DNA of 64,000 bases from Cytophagales bacterium (GTDB lineage: Bacteria; Bacteroidota; Bacteroidia; Cytophagales; Cyclobacteriaceae). The translations under genes were made by a program, and so were the position numbers. The notes under the pieces were generated by a model. That model was not told the DNA's origin, made no database searches, and worked only from the letters and a program-made list of their open reading frames with translations. Below, piece by piece: positions 1 through 7,505 of this stretch. How positions within the stretch are numbered: the first letter of the stretch is position 1; each line of letters starts with the position of its first letter. The stretch covers positions 1 through 64,000 of the forward strand of contig JAAFHY010000002.1 in NCBI GenBank assembly GCA_013298505.1. Direction: 5' to 3'.

Positions 1-242
1 AGCGATTTTCGTACGAAATCACAAGCCAACAGATTGTGATGAAAATTAACCCGCGCGAAGGTATGCCGATGAAGTGGGATCAAATACAGAGCGCTAAAGT
101 GGGCAAAGACCATTACTTACTGTTTGTGAACAAGGCTCAACTGATTCTTTTGCCCTTCAAAATTTTCAATTCGGACAACGAGCGCAAGTTTGTGGGAAGT
201 ATTTTGAAGAATAAAGGATTGGTGAAGGAGATTAGCCAATAA
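1..242 (+). CDS. YcxB-like protein, C-terminal part (5' end outside window)
   Basis: The reading frame is open from base 3 to the TAA at 240-242, giving the last 79 residues of a protein that starts upstream. A Trp-containing turn (KWDQIQSAKV) is followed by a hydrophobic strand and the segment LLPFKIF, then a short amphipathic helix. This is the pattern of the C-terminal YcxB-like domain (PF14317), a PH-like fold that usually follows two membrane helices. The membrane part is not in the window. The GTG at 36 is internal to the domain and is unlikely to be a start. The function of the family is unknown and the call rests on pattern only. Confidence 0.55.
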   Translation, partial: RFSYEITSQQIVMKINPREGMPMKWDQIQSAKVGKDHYLLFVNKAQLILLPFKIFNSDNERKFVGSILKNKGLVKEISQ

Positions 243-336
243 AAAAGTAGGCAGTCCTCTTTCGCTAAAGCTACAGAAGATAAATAAGCAGGGTTGAATT
301 GACAGTTAGCAAAGGATTCTTTTAAAAATTTTAAAT

Positions 337-861
337 ATGAAAAAGCTGTGTTTCCTTTTAATCGCTCTGTCATTTGTGGGTTTCTGCTCCGCTCAAAAAA
401 TCGATTTTGACAAAAAGCTGAAAGAACTCAACATTGAATTGTTTACGCCAAGTAAGCCCATTGCCAACTATGTGAAAGCGGTGCGCACAGGCAACTTGCT
501 TTTTGTGGCGGGGCATGGACCAACCAAAGCCGATGGAAGCAACATCATCGGAAAAGTAGGGAAAGATCTAACGACCGAAAAAGGTTATGAAGCTGCACGC
601 CAGACCGCTATTTCGTTGCTCTCTACTTTGAAAGCAGAACTGGGTGATTTGAATAAAGTAAAACGCATTGTAAAAGTATTGGGCATGGTCAACTGCACGG
701 AAAGCTATATTGACCAGCCAAAAGTAATCAACGGCTTCTCAGATACGATGGTAGCGGTGTTTGGCGAGAAAGGGAAGCATGCTCGGTCTGCAGTAGGAAT
801 GTATGCGCTACCGCTGGGTATGGCAGTAGAAATTGAGATGATTGTGGAGGTTGAAAATTAA
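337..861 (+). CDS. Exported RidA/YjgF-family protein
   Basis: The product has 174 residues: a signal peptide at about 1-19 (MKKLCFLLIALSFVGFCSA) followed by a RidA-like fold. The C-terminal signature ARSAVGMYALPLG with Arg150, and the following acidic strand VEIEM, match the substrate-carboxylate Arg and the Glu of RidA enamine/imine deaminases. The spacing resembles the YjgF-like subfamily 1, whose members are about 150 residues, rather than classical RidA. RidA itself is cytosolic and hydrolyses reactive 2-aminoacrylate-type imines. An exported version implies another substrate or no catalysis, which is inference. The gene stands alone and converges with the aldo/keto reductase gene at 958. 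Confidence 0.85.
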   Translation: MKKLCFLLIALSFVGFCSAQKIDFDKKLKELNIELFTPSKPIANYVKAVRTGNLLFVAGHGPTKADGSNIIGKVGKDLTTEKGYEAARQTAISLLSTLKAELGDLNKVKRIVKVLGMVNCTESYIDQPKVINGFSDTMVAVFGEKGKHARSAVGMYALPLGMAVEIEMIVEVEN

Positions 862-957
862 TCAGCGATTAACAGTTGGCACATCGGCAATTTTCAAAAA
901 TACCTACCTGATAAAATTATATTAACAGCTAACTTAAAATAATTGGAGAGGAAAAAT

Positions 958-1833
958 TTACGGCATCTCCCTGCCGCCCATCGCCCACTTCAACATCTCA
1001 AACCAATCTTGTTTGTCCAAATCAAAGTCAACTGACTTTGCAGCTTCTTTAATCCGTTCGGGTTTGGTGGTGCCAATGATGGGGAAAATGTTGGAAGGAT
1101 GTTTCATCAGCCACGCCAGCGAGAGCTGACTGTACGTGGCATTGTATTTCGAGGCTTTGCCAAACCAATCGCGGTCGTCAAAATTAATTTTGCCTCCACC
1201 AAGTGGTGACCACGCCATAGCACTTGCGCCCAGTTGCAGCATCAAATCCAAATCACCATTGAAGAGCGGGTCAATCCGCGAAAGCGAAATTTCAATTTGA
1301 TTGGTCACCAGCGGCATCGGCAAATAGTGTTGCAGCATGTTGAACTGCGAAGGCGTAAAATTCGATACGCCAAAGTGCAACACTTTTCCCGCTGCTTTCA
1401 ACTTTACAAAAACCTCCGCCACTTCATGTGGATTGAGCAACGGGTCGGGGCGGTGGATGAGCAACAAATCCAAATGGTCGGTGCCCAACATTTTCAATGA
1501 ATTTTCTACCGACCAAGTAATGTGTTCTTCAGAAGTATCGTAATGTTTTATCCAGGTGTTCGGCCTGCGGCTAGAAGGAAACTTGATATCGCACTTCGTC
1601 ACCAACTGCATTTTTTTTCGCAGCGCAGGTGTTGCTTTTAGCGTGCGACCAAAAACTTCTTCACAGGTATGATCACCATAAATATCGGCATGGTCGAATG
1701 TGGTTATGCCTTCCTCTAGGGAAGTGTGAATCAACCGCTCCACCGTTTCGGGCGACACAGTGTGCCATCGCCACACACCCGTGATGATGCGCGAGAAGCT
1801 TGGTCCATTTACATGGAGCGGTTGAACAATCAT
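958..1833 (-). CDS. Aldo/keto reductase (YdhF-like)
   Basis: This 291-residue NAD(P)H-dependent oxidoreductase has the AKR TIM barrel. The catalytic tetrad is visible: Asp47 and Tyr52 in FDHADIYGDH, Lys80 in VTKCD and His127 in LLIHRPD. The C-terminal segment GTTKPERIKEA is the usual cofactor-binding loop (GTxxxxR). The barrel is full length with no signal peptide, so it is cytosolic. The substrate cannot be read from the sequence. Its ATG overlaps the stop of the upstream small exported gene by four bases (ATGA at 1830-1833), so the two are probably cotranscribed although their products sit in different compartments. Confidence 0.9.
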   Translation of the reverse strand: MIVQPLHVNGPSFSRIITGVWRWHTVSPETVERLIHTSLEEGITTFDHADIYGDHTCEEVFGRTLKATPALRKKMQLVTKCDIKFPSSRRPNTWIKHYDTSEEHITWSVENSLKMLGTDHLDLLLIHRPDPLLNPHEVAEVFVKLKAAGKVLHFGVSNFTPSQFNMLQHYLPMPLVTNQIEISLSRIDPLFNGDLDLMLQLGASAMAWSPLGGGKINFDDRDWFGKASKYNATYSQLSLAWLMKHPSNIFPIIGTTKPERIKEAAKSVDFDLDKQDWFEMLKWAMGGREMP

Positions 1834-2141
1834 GATTTATTATGTTGAAAGCATTTTCCGCTTTTGCTGGCGGTCATACGCTTGCACTTGGTGCCATCTG
1901 CCGTCTTGCCCGCGCATTGACTAACTTTATCTTTTGCATGTTCATCAGGCTTGCATACACCACAAGCACCTTTGCCTGCTTTTTTTGCAGCCGCCAACGT
2001 CATTCCATCAGCATCGCCCGAAAGTTTGCAATCAGCCGTGTGGTATTTTTCACCTTTAGCCGATGCATACACCGTTTGGCTAAAGCCTTTCACCGCCAAG
2101 CCAAAAAACAAAAACAGACCGATGACAACAATCTTTTTCAT
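1830..2141 (-). CDS. Small exported Cys/His-rich protein
   Basis: The product has 103 residues with a signal peptide (about 1-21, ending GFSQ). The mature part has two modules. Residues about 23-63 (YASAKGEKYHTADC to GACGVC) resemble the short Cys-containing motif found at the ends of some secreted nucleases and Ada-like metal-binding modules. Residues about 75-101 have the C-x8-C-x10-C-x2-H layout of the DUF5763 type, ending KCFQH. Both look like small metal-binding knuckles. The gene overlaps the aldo/keto reductase start by four bases. The function is not recognised; a role in metal or nucleic-acid binding outside the cytoplasm is speculation. Confidence 0.7.
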   Translation of the reverse strand: MKKIVVIGLFLFFGLAVKGFSQTVYASAKGEKYHTADCKLSGDADGMTLAAAKKAGKGACGVCKPDEHAKDKVSQCAGKTADGTKCKRMTASKSGKCFQHNKS

Positions 2142-2201
2142 AGTGTTAGGATTTAGTTAATGTTACAAGTTGTGATTTTTTGTGGAAGAATAAAAATACA
2201 C

Positions 2202-2310
2202 CTTTTAACCGCAGAGGGCGTAGAGTTTTGCAAAGGTTAAGTCTTACTCTTTTCGCAAATAAACTCCGCGGAACTTTGCGTGTATTTCGTTGCGTGCTTT
2301 GCGGTTAAAG
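2202..2310. repeat. Imperfect inverted repeat (CGCAAAG-type)
   Basis: The left arm at 2202-2225 (CTTTTAACCGCAGAGG and following) is answered by a right arm at 2290-2310 (TTGCGTGCTTTGCGGTTAAAG). The interior carries further TTTGCG and CGCAAA words around a central CTCCGCGGA. I recall similar elements as common intergenic elements in Bacteroidota. It lies in front of the transsulfuration gene and overlaps the in-frame upstream extension of that gene, which argues against the earlier start. Confidence 0.6.
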
Positions 2311-2339
2311 TTCTACTTTTAATCTCCAAAAAAATTATC

Positions 2340-3464
2340 ATGACCGAACACTTCAAAACCATTTGCGCCCACGCAGGTGCCACTCCCGATCCGCATACGG
2401 GTGCCGTTACTAGTCCACTTTACTTTTCTTCTACTTTTCATTATCCACCCACGGGCGATTATCCACCCGGGCATATCTATAGTCGTGAGTCAAACCCAAC
2501 ACGCGCTTCATTAGAAAATGTGTTGGCTCAATTAGAGCAAGGCGAAGAAGCTGCAGCGTTTAGCAGCGGTAGTGCAGCCGCGAGTGCTGTGTTTTTCAGT
2601 CTCCGCCCGGGCGACCACATCATCGTCAACTTCGATGCATACGCTGGCGTTCGCGCCATGCTCAAAGATGTTTTTATGCCTTGGGGATTAGCAGTAACAT
2701 TCACCGACCTAAGCGATATTTCCAATCTTACCAAATCAATCCAACCCAACACAAAATTAGTGTGGACAGAATCACCTACCAATCCACAAATGCGAATTAT
2801 CGACTTGGTTTCGCTCATCGCTATTTGCAAACAACACAAAATCAAAGTCGCTGTCGATAATACATTTGCCACACCTGCCCTTCAAAATCCGCTGGTGCTG
2901 GGTGCAGACATTGTGATGCACAGCACTACCAAATATTTGGGCGGCCATAGTGACTTAACAGGAGGCGCACTCATCACCGCAAAAAAAGACGAACAGTGGG
3001 AACGCATCCGTCACATCCAACACATTCAAGGAGCAATACCCGCTCCATTTGATTGTTGGTTGCTGATGCGCGGCATCCGCAGTTTTGTTCCGCGCATGGC
3101 GCAACACCTTAGCAATGCAAAAGCCGTTGCTGAGTTCCTTTCGAATCACCCTAAAGTAGAACGTGCATTGTATCCAGGGTTAGCTTCACACCCCGGTCAC
3201 GAGGTTGCAAAAAAACAAATGAGCGATTTCGGGGCGATGGTTTCTTTTTTGGTGAACGGCACCAAAGAAGATGCCATCAAAATAGCACAGCGTGTAAAAA
3301 TATTTACTAATGCCACCAGTTTGGGCGGCACCGAAAGTTTGTTGGAACATCGCAAAAGTGTAGAAGGAGTTGATTCCCCCACACCCGATAATTTGTTGAG
3401 GCTGAGCGTGGGCTTAGAAGATGCAAATTCTTTGATCAATGATCTGGAGCAAGCGCTCCACTAA
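2340..3464 (+). CDS. Transsulfuration-family PLP enzyme (cystathionine gamma-synthase/lyase-like)
   Basis: This 374-residue enzyme belongs to the Cys/Met metabolism PLP family (MetB/MetC/MGL). The PLP lysine is Lys198 in HSTTKYLGGHSD, and the SSGSAAAS phosphate-binding turn lies near residue 80. The C-terminus has the family signature TSLGGTESLLEHR followed by RLSVGLED. The length is slightly under the usual 380-400. The family includes cystathionine gamma-synthase, cystathionine gamma-lyase and methionine gamma-lyase, and the sequence alone does not separate them. The ATG at 2340 was chosen because the upstream extension runs through the palindromic element at 2202-2310 and lacks similarity to the family. 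The gene is monocistronic. Confidence 0.88.
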   Translation: MTEHFKTICAHAGATPDPHTGAVTSPLYFSSTFHYPPTGDYPPGHIYSRESNPTRASLENVLAQLEQGEEAAAFSSGSAAASAVFFSLRPGDHIIVNFDAYAGVRAMLKDVFMPWGLAVTFTDLSDISNLTKSIQPNTKLVWTESPTNPQMRIIDLVSLIAICKQHKIKVAVDNTFATPALQNPLVLGADIVMHSTTKYLGGHSDLTGGALITAKKDEQWERIRHIQHIQGAIPAPFDCWLLMRGIRSFVPRMAQHLSNAKAVAEFLSNHPKVERALYPGLASHPGHEVAKKQMSDFGAMVSFLVNGTKEDAIKIAQRVKIFTNATSLGGTESLLEHRKSVEGVDSPTPDNLLRLSVGLEDANSLINDLEQALH

Positions 3465-3534
3465 TGGAAATCAAAAATTAACTTTAATCAATTGATTGCT
3501 TACCTGAAGGAGATAACTTGCGGTTACTATTTCT

Positions 3535-4134
3535 ATGGTTTCAGATGAAGATTTTGTACGGATAAAAGAGTACGTCTATCGCTTCGTGGATTTTAACGCG
3601 GAAGATTTGGCTCAGTTTCGCGGTATGCTAACGAAGCGGTACGTGCCCAAAGGACGCTTTTTGTTAGAGGCTGGCCAAGTTTGCTCGCACGTGGCCTTCA
3701 TTAACAAAGGTCACTTTCGATCGTTTAGCATGGTGCAAGACGAAGAAATTACATACAATTTCTTTTTTGATGGAAACTTCATCACCGACTATCCGAGCCT
3801 TCTTTCGCGGCAGCCCTCCACCGAAACACACCAAGCATTGGAAGATGCAGAACTGCTGTTGTTAGAGTACAGTGAAATGCAGCGCGGCTATAACAGTTCG
3901 CACATGTGGGAGCGATTCGGCAGACTGATAGCCGAGTTTATCATTATTGGCATAGCACAACGGAATCGATCATTGCTGTTCATGAGTCCCGAGGAGCGCT
4001 ACCTTGACCTAATGAAAACACGACCGAAAGTGATCGCCAATATTCCGCAGCAATATATTGCTGCCTACTTGGGCATTCAACCCGAATCACTGAGCCGAAT
4101 TCGCAAGCGATTGGCGGAGTCGAAGAAATTGTAA
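3535..4134 (+). CDS. Crp/Fnr-family transcriptional regulator
   Basis: The product has 199 residues, with an N-terminal cyclic-nucleotide-binding-like beta-barrel (about 20-120, including KGRFLLEAGQVCSHVAFINKG). The C-terminal helical segment contains IPQQYIAAYLGIQPESLSR, the recognition part typical of Bacteroidota Crp/Fnr proteins, most of which are not known to bind cAMP. It is convergent with the NAD(P)-binding protein gene at 4138, with three bases between the stops. A TTGAC-N4-GTCAA box in front of that neighbour (4856-4869) has the symmetry of Crp/Fnr sites, so it may regulate it. An AAGGAG at 3507-3512 is too far from the ATG to be a normal ribosome site. AATCAATTGATT at 3486-3497 is a perfect palindrome upstream. 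Confidence 0.88.
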   Translation: MVSDEDFVRIKEYVYRFVDFNAEDLAQFRGMLTKRYVPKGRFLLEAGQVCSHVAFINKGHFRSFSMVQDEEITYNFFFDGNFITDYPSLLSRQPSTETHQALEDAELLLLEYSEMQRGYNSSHMWERFGRLIAEFIIIGIAQRNRSLLFMSPEERYLDLMKTRPKVIANIPQQYIAAYLGIQPESLSRIRKRLAESKKL

Positions 4135-4137
4135 TGC

Positions 4138-4803
4138 TTAATCGTTTTCGGCCAATAAACAAACTGTATTTCTATTCCACTGCCTCGAATGAAGTTGCTC
4201 TAGCATAAACGATGCGACTTTCTCGCGCGCAATTTTTTTGGGCATGCCTGCGATGCAAGGAAGTTGTCCTACTGAGTATGCAAATAAGTCGCTCGCGGAA
4301 TTACCATCGGCCAATGTGCCCGCCATCACCAAGGTGAAATCGATTTTGCTTTTATAAAAAAGTAATTCTTGTTGGGCTTTTGCTTCAAAGGATTTTTGTA
4401 AACCAGCCAGCCGTACTAGGCTGTTCAATACCCAGTTTGACTTTGAGCGAGTGCTTCCTGAACCAAAGGACGACAAACAAATCAATCGGCAAACCCTACT
4501 TTTTTGAATGGCAGTAATAACATTTTCTGTCCCTCTGGTAATAGCAGCAATGTTTTTTCCATCGCGCGACAGCGCAGAAACAATAGCATCGTTTCCTTGC
4601 ACCGCATTGTATACATCCGGAAAGTTTACAACATCTCCCTTTAGTATTTCTAAATGAGGATTGTCGCTCAACCCATTCATTTTCGAGGGGTCTCGCACCA
4701 GCACAGTCACGCGCAAACCTTGTTGAAGAGCTTGTTCTACAATGTATTTACCTGTGCGGCCTGTTCCCCCCAAAACAAGTATCGATTTTATCTCTCGTTC
4801 CAT
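4138..4803 (-). CDS. NAD(P)-binding atypical SDR / NmrA-like protein
   Basis: The product has 221 residues with an N-terminal Rossmann motif, LVLGGTGRTG (residues 9-18). The next strand ends in VLVRDPSKM, a common feature of the NAD(P)H-binding PF13460/NmrA-like atypical short-chain dehydrogenases. The canonical YxxxK active site is not visible, so the protein may be a redox sensor or quinone/flavin-type reductase rather than a classical dehydrogenase. It is convergent with the Crp/Fnr gene. The upstream region holds a Crp/Fnr-like dyad 53 bases before the ATG. The substrate is unknown. Confidence 0.82.
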   Translation of the reverse strand: MEREIKSILVLGGTGRTGKYIVEQALQQGLRVTVLVRDPSKMNGLSDNPHLEILKGDVVNFPDVYNAVQGNDAIVSALSRDGKNIAAITRGTENVITAIQKSRVCRLICLSSFGSGSTRSKSNWVLNSLVRLAGLQKSFEAKAQQELLFYKSKIDFTLVMAGTLADGNSASDLFAYSVGQLPCIAGMPKKIAREKVASFMLEQLHSRQWNRNTVCLLAEND

Positions 4804-4855
4804 AACAGTTGATTTTTTTGTGCGTTAAAATTCATGGTTGTGGTAGAAATTAAAA

Positions 4856-4869
4856 TTGACTTTCGTCAA
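4856..4869. promoter_or_regulatory. Candidate Crp/Fnr-type operator
   Basis: TTGAC-TTTC-GTCAA is a perfect 5-bp dyad with a 4-bp centre. It matches the general Crp/Fnr architecture TTGAy-N4-rTCAA. It lies 53 bases upstream of the NAD(P)-binding protein ATG (minus strand), and a Crp/Fnr gene is the next gene but one. Binding is inferred, not shown. Confidence 0.4.
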
Positions 4870-4891
4870 CTAGGTGTCAACAGCAAAATTT

Positions 4892-4976
4892 CTTAACCTA
4901 AATCAATTAGTCGGGTGCAATTCACTTGATTTAAGTTAAGTAATGCAGTGAATGGCGCGAACTTAACTTAAATCAA
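4892..4976. repeat. Three copies of a 15-bp motif (one direct, one inverted pair)
   Basis: CTTAACCTAAATCAA at 4892-4906, TTGATTTAAGTTAAG at 4926-4940 (inverted) and CTTAACTTAAATCAA at 4962-4976. The last two form a perfect 16-bp inverted repeat when the flanking T4941/A4961 is included, separated by 19 bases. The first copy differs at one position. They lie 52 to 136 bases before the TonB receptor ATG. This looks like an operator array for a dimeric regulator. No T-run follows the hairpin, so a terminator is unlikely. Confidence 0.6.
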
Positions 4977-5027
4977 TCTTAATGATGTTTGGTGGCTTCA
5001 CCTTTGGATCATCAAAAACAAAACGCC

Positions 5028-7463
5028 ATGAAAAAAATAAATCAACACAGAAAAAATGCAACGCTTTTTGTTGCCGTCTTTATTGCAGCAATTATGTTAT
5101 CGCTAAAGGCTTATAGCCAAACTACGCAAACCATTCGCGGCAGAGTGATGGATGAAGTGAGTAAAACACCTTTGATCGGGGTAACGGTGCAAGTGCTCGG
5201 GAATTTCGAATCTCCATTGGGCAATGCAACTGATGCTGATGGATTTTTTGCCATAGCAAACGTGCCTACTGGTCGGCAAGCAATCAAGGTGAGTTATATC
5301 GGGTATGAAGAACAAACCATTCCCAATATCATTGTTACGGCTGGGAAAGAGGTGATTTTAAATTTGTCGCTTACGGAAAGTGTGGCACAATTGAACGAAG
5401 TTGTTATCACAGCAAATAATAAGGACGACAAGACCGCCACTAATAACGATTTGGCTACGGTGAGTGCAAGGTCATTCAACCTAGATGACACCAAGCGTTA
5501 TGCCGGTGCGCTGGGCGATCCATCTCGCATGGCTGCAAACTTTGCCGGAGTGATTGGTGGCAACGACTCGCGCAATGACATTGTGGTGCGTGGCAATTCG
5601 CCTACAGGTATGCTCTGGCAGTTGGAAGAGTTAAATATTCCCAATCCTAATCACTTTGGTGCGTTGAACAGCACCGGTGGACCCGTGAGTATGCTGAACA
5701 ACAACAATCTCGACAAATCCGATTTCATCACCAGTGCTTTTCCAGCACAATATGGAAATGCAATTGCGGGTGCGTTTGACATTCGGCTGAGAGAAGGCAA
5801 CAATCAAAAAATTGAGAAGGTTGCACAGATTGGCTTCAACGGTTTTGAGTTGGGTATGGAAGGGCCGTTCTCGAAAAAAAGCAAAAGTTCGTTCATTGTA
5901 AATTATCGCTATTCAACATTGGGCGTTTTTCAAGCACTTGGTATTGAATTTGGCACAGGTGGCAATACACCAAATTATCAAGACCTAAATTATAAGTTAA
6001 CATTCCCAACTAAAAACAACGGCAAGTTCACTGTGTTTGGGATTTTAGGCAACAGCTCGATCGATTTGCTTGGAAGCAAAATCAAAAAAGATGATTTGCG
6101 AAAGCCGAGCGGCAGCGATTTGTATGGAAACGAAAATGAAGATTCTTATCCGCAATATGGCACCACCATCAATGGCTTGAGTTTTGAAAAAAATCTCTCG
6201 AAGAAGACATTTGCCAAATTTACACTCGGCTATAGTACCACCCGCGAAAAATTTACGGCTGATTCTCTCACACGCAATGTTGATTTAGATGTAACAGGTA
6301 AGTTTAAAAGAGCCGAAGCTAAGTTCAATACCGATAAAGCTTCATTTGTGTTCTTCACACGCACAAAGTTTAATTCTAAAAATTCTCTTACGTCAGGAGT
6401 TTATATCGATCACAACACATTCAATCTTTTTAATCGCGATTTATTTGCAAACGTAAACAAAGACACTGTGCGAGTGGATATCAGTGACAACAATACACTG
6501 AGCCAGGCATACACACAATGGAAGCATCGTTTTTCTAACAAGTTTTCTTTTTCGGCCGGACTGCATGCACAGCACTACTCGCTTAACAATCAGGCCGTGG
6601 TGGAACCAAGAGGAAGTGTAACCTATCAAATGACTGGTAACAAATCGTTGAGCTTTGGATATGGTCTCCACCATCAAGCTCCTTCAGTTTATACTTCGTA
6701 TGCACAAACCAAAACTCCCGCAGGTGTAATCTATTCTAACAAAAATTTGGATTTCGTCAAAAGCAACCACTATGTGCTTACCTACGATTGGAATTTATCC
6801 GAAACTTTGCGGTTGAAAGCAGAAGCATACTATCAAGAGTTGAGCAACGTGCCCGTAGAGCGCAATGCGTCTTCTTTTTCAGCTATCAACACAGGTGTAA
6901 GCTTTGGGCCTTCTGACAAAGTAAATTTGGTCAATAGAGGCACTGGAAAAAACTATGGTGTCGAATTAACTCTCGAACGGTTTTTCAGCAAGGGTTATTA
7001 TTTTCTCTTCACCACTTCACTCTTTGATTCAAAGTATAAGGGAAGCGACAATGTTGAGCGCAACACAGCTTACAATACTCAATATGTTGTAAATGCATTA
7101 GGTGGGAAAGAGTTTAGGGTTGGTAGAAACAAAAACTTTTTGAGTCTGAATTTGAAAGTGACTACGATTGGCGGTCGTTACCTAACACCGCTAAATTTTG
7201 CGGCCTCGCAAGCCCAAGTACAAGCGGTGTACAATGAAGATTTGGCCTTCAGCGAAAAACAACAAGCTTATTTCCGTGCTGACTTCCGTATAGCGTATCG
7301 CAAAGAGTTCAAACGGAGTACGCTAGAGTACTCACTCGATTTACAAAACGTAACGGGCAATCAGAACATCTTTGCTCAAACCTATAATCCACGCACTAAT
7401 TCGATTGCCAACCAATATCAGCAAGGGTTTTTCCCCGTGCCGTTTGTGAGGTATACTTTCTAG
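5028..7463 (+). CDS. TonB-dependent outer-membrane receptor with CarboxypepD_reg-like domain
   Basis: The product has 811 residues. A signal peptide ends near residue 31 (LSLKAYSQ). Next comes a carboxypeptidase-regulatory-like Ig domain (about 34-120, starting IRGRVMDEVSKTPLIGVTV), a plug region beginning near LNEVVITAN, and a long beta-barrel ending in VPFVRYTF with the terminal aromatic residue typical of outer-membrane proteins. No SusD-like partner is adjacent, so it is a solitary receptor rather than a Sus-type pair. The ligand is unknown. The ATG at 5028 directly precedes the signal peptide; the GTG at 4989 would add a non-signal extension. Upstream lies an array of three 15-bp repeats, and a terminator follows at 7473. 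Confidence 0.9.
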   Translation: MKKINQHRKNATLFVAVFIAAIMLSLKAYSQTTQTIRGRVMDEVSKTPLIGVTVQVLGNFESPLGNATDADGFFAIANVPTGRQAIKVSYIGYEEQTIPNIIVTAGKEVILNLSLTESVAQLNEVVITANNKDDKTATNNDLATVSARSFNLDDTKRYAGALGDPSRMAANFAGVIGGNDSRNDIVVRGNSPTGMLWQLEELNIPNPNHFGALNSTGGPVSMLNNNNLDKSDFITSAFPAQYGNAIAGAFDIRLREGNNQKIEKVAQIGFNGFELGMEGPFSKKSKSSFIVNYRYSTLGVFQALGIEFGTGGNTPNYQDLNYKLTFPTKNNGKFTVFGILGNSSIDLLGSKIKKDDLRKPSGSDLYGNENEDSYPQYGTTINGLSFEKNLSKKTFAKFTLGYSTTREKFTADSLTRNVDLDVTGKFKRAEAKFNTDKASFVFFTRTKFNSKNSLTSGVYIDHNTFNLFNRDLFANVNKDTVRVDISDNNTLSQAYTQWKHRFSNKFSFSAGLHAQHYSLNNQAVVEPRGSVTYQMTGNKSLSFGYGLHHQAPSVYTSYAQTKTPAGVIYSNKNLDFVKSNHYVLTYDWNLSETLRLKAEAYYQELSNVPVERNASSFSAINTGVSFGPSDKVNLVNRGTGKNYGVELTLERFFSKGYYFLFTTSLFDSKYKGSDNVERNTAYNTQYVVNALGGKEFRVGRNKNFLSLNLKVTTIGGRYLTPLNFAASQAQVQAVYNEDLAFSEKQQAYFRADFRIAYRKEFKRSTLEYSLDLQNVTGNQNIFAQTYNPRTNSIANQYQQGFFPVPFVRYTF

Positions 7464-7472
7464 ATTATAATT

Positions 7473-7505
7473 GGAAGCTGATTGATCAAGTCAGCTTCCT
7501 TTTTC
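7473..7505 (+). terminator. Intrinsic terminator after TonB receptor
   Basis: GGAAGCTGA (7473-7481) pairs perfectly with TCAGCTTCC (7491-7499), and TTTTTTC follows on the plus strand. It lies 10 bases after the receptor stop. The convergent MATE gene ends inside the same hairpin, so it may serve both strands, although the minus-strand tract after the stem is weaker. Confidence 0.8.

Noticed and set aside
3507-3512. AAGGAG as a ribosome binding site of the Crp/Fnr gene
   Set aside because: It is 22 bases from the ATG, too far for a normal site, and no closer in-frame start exists.
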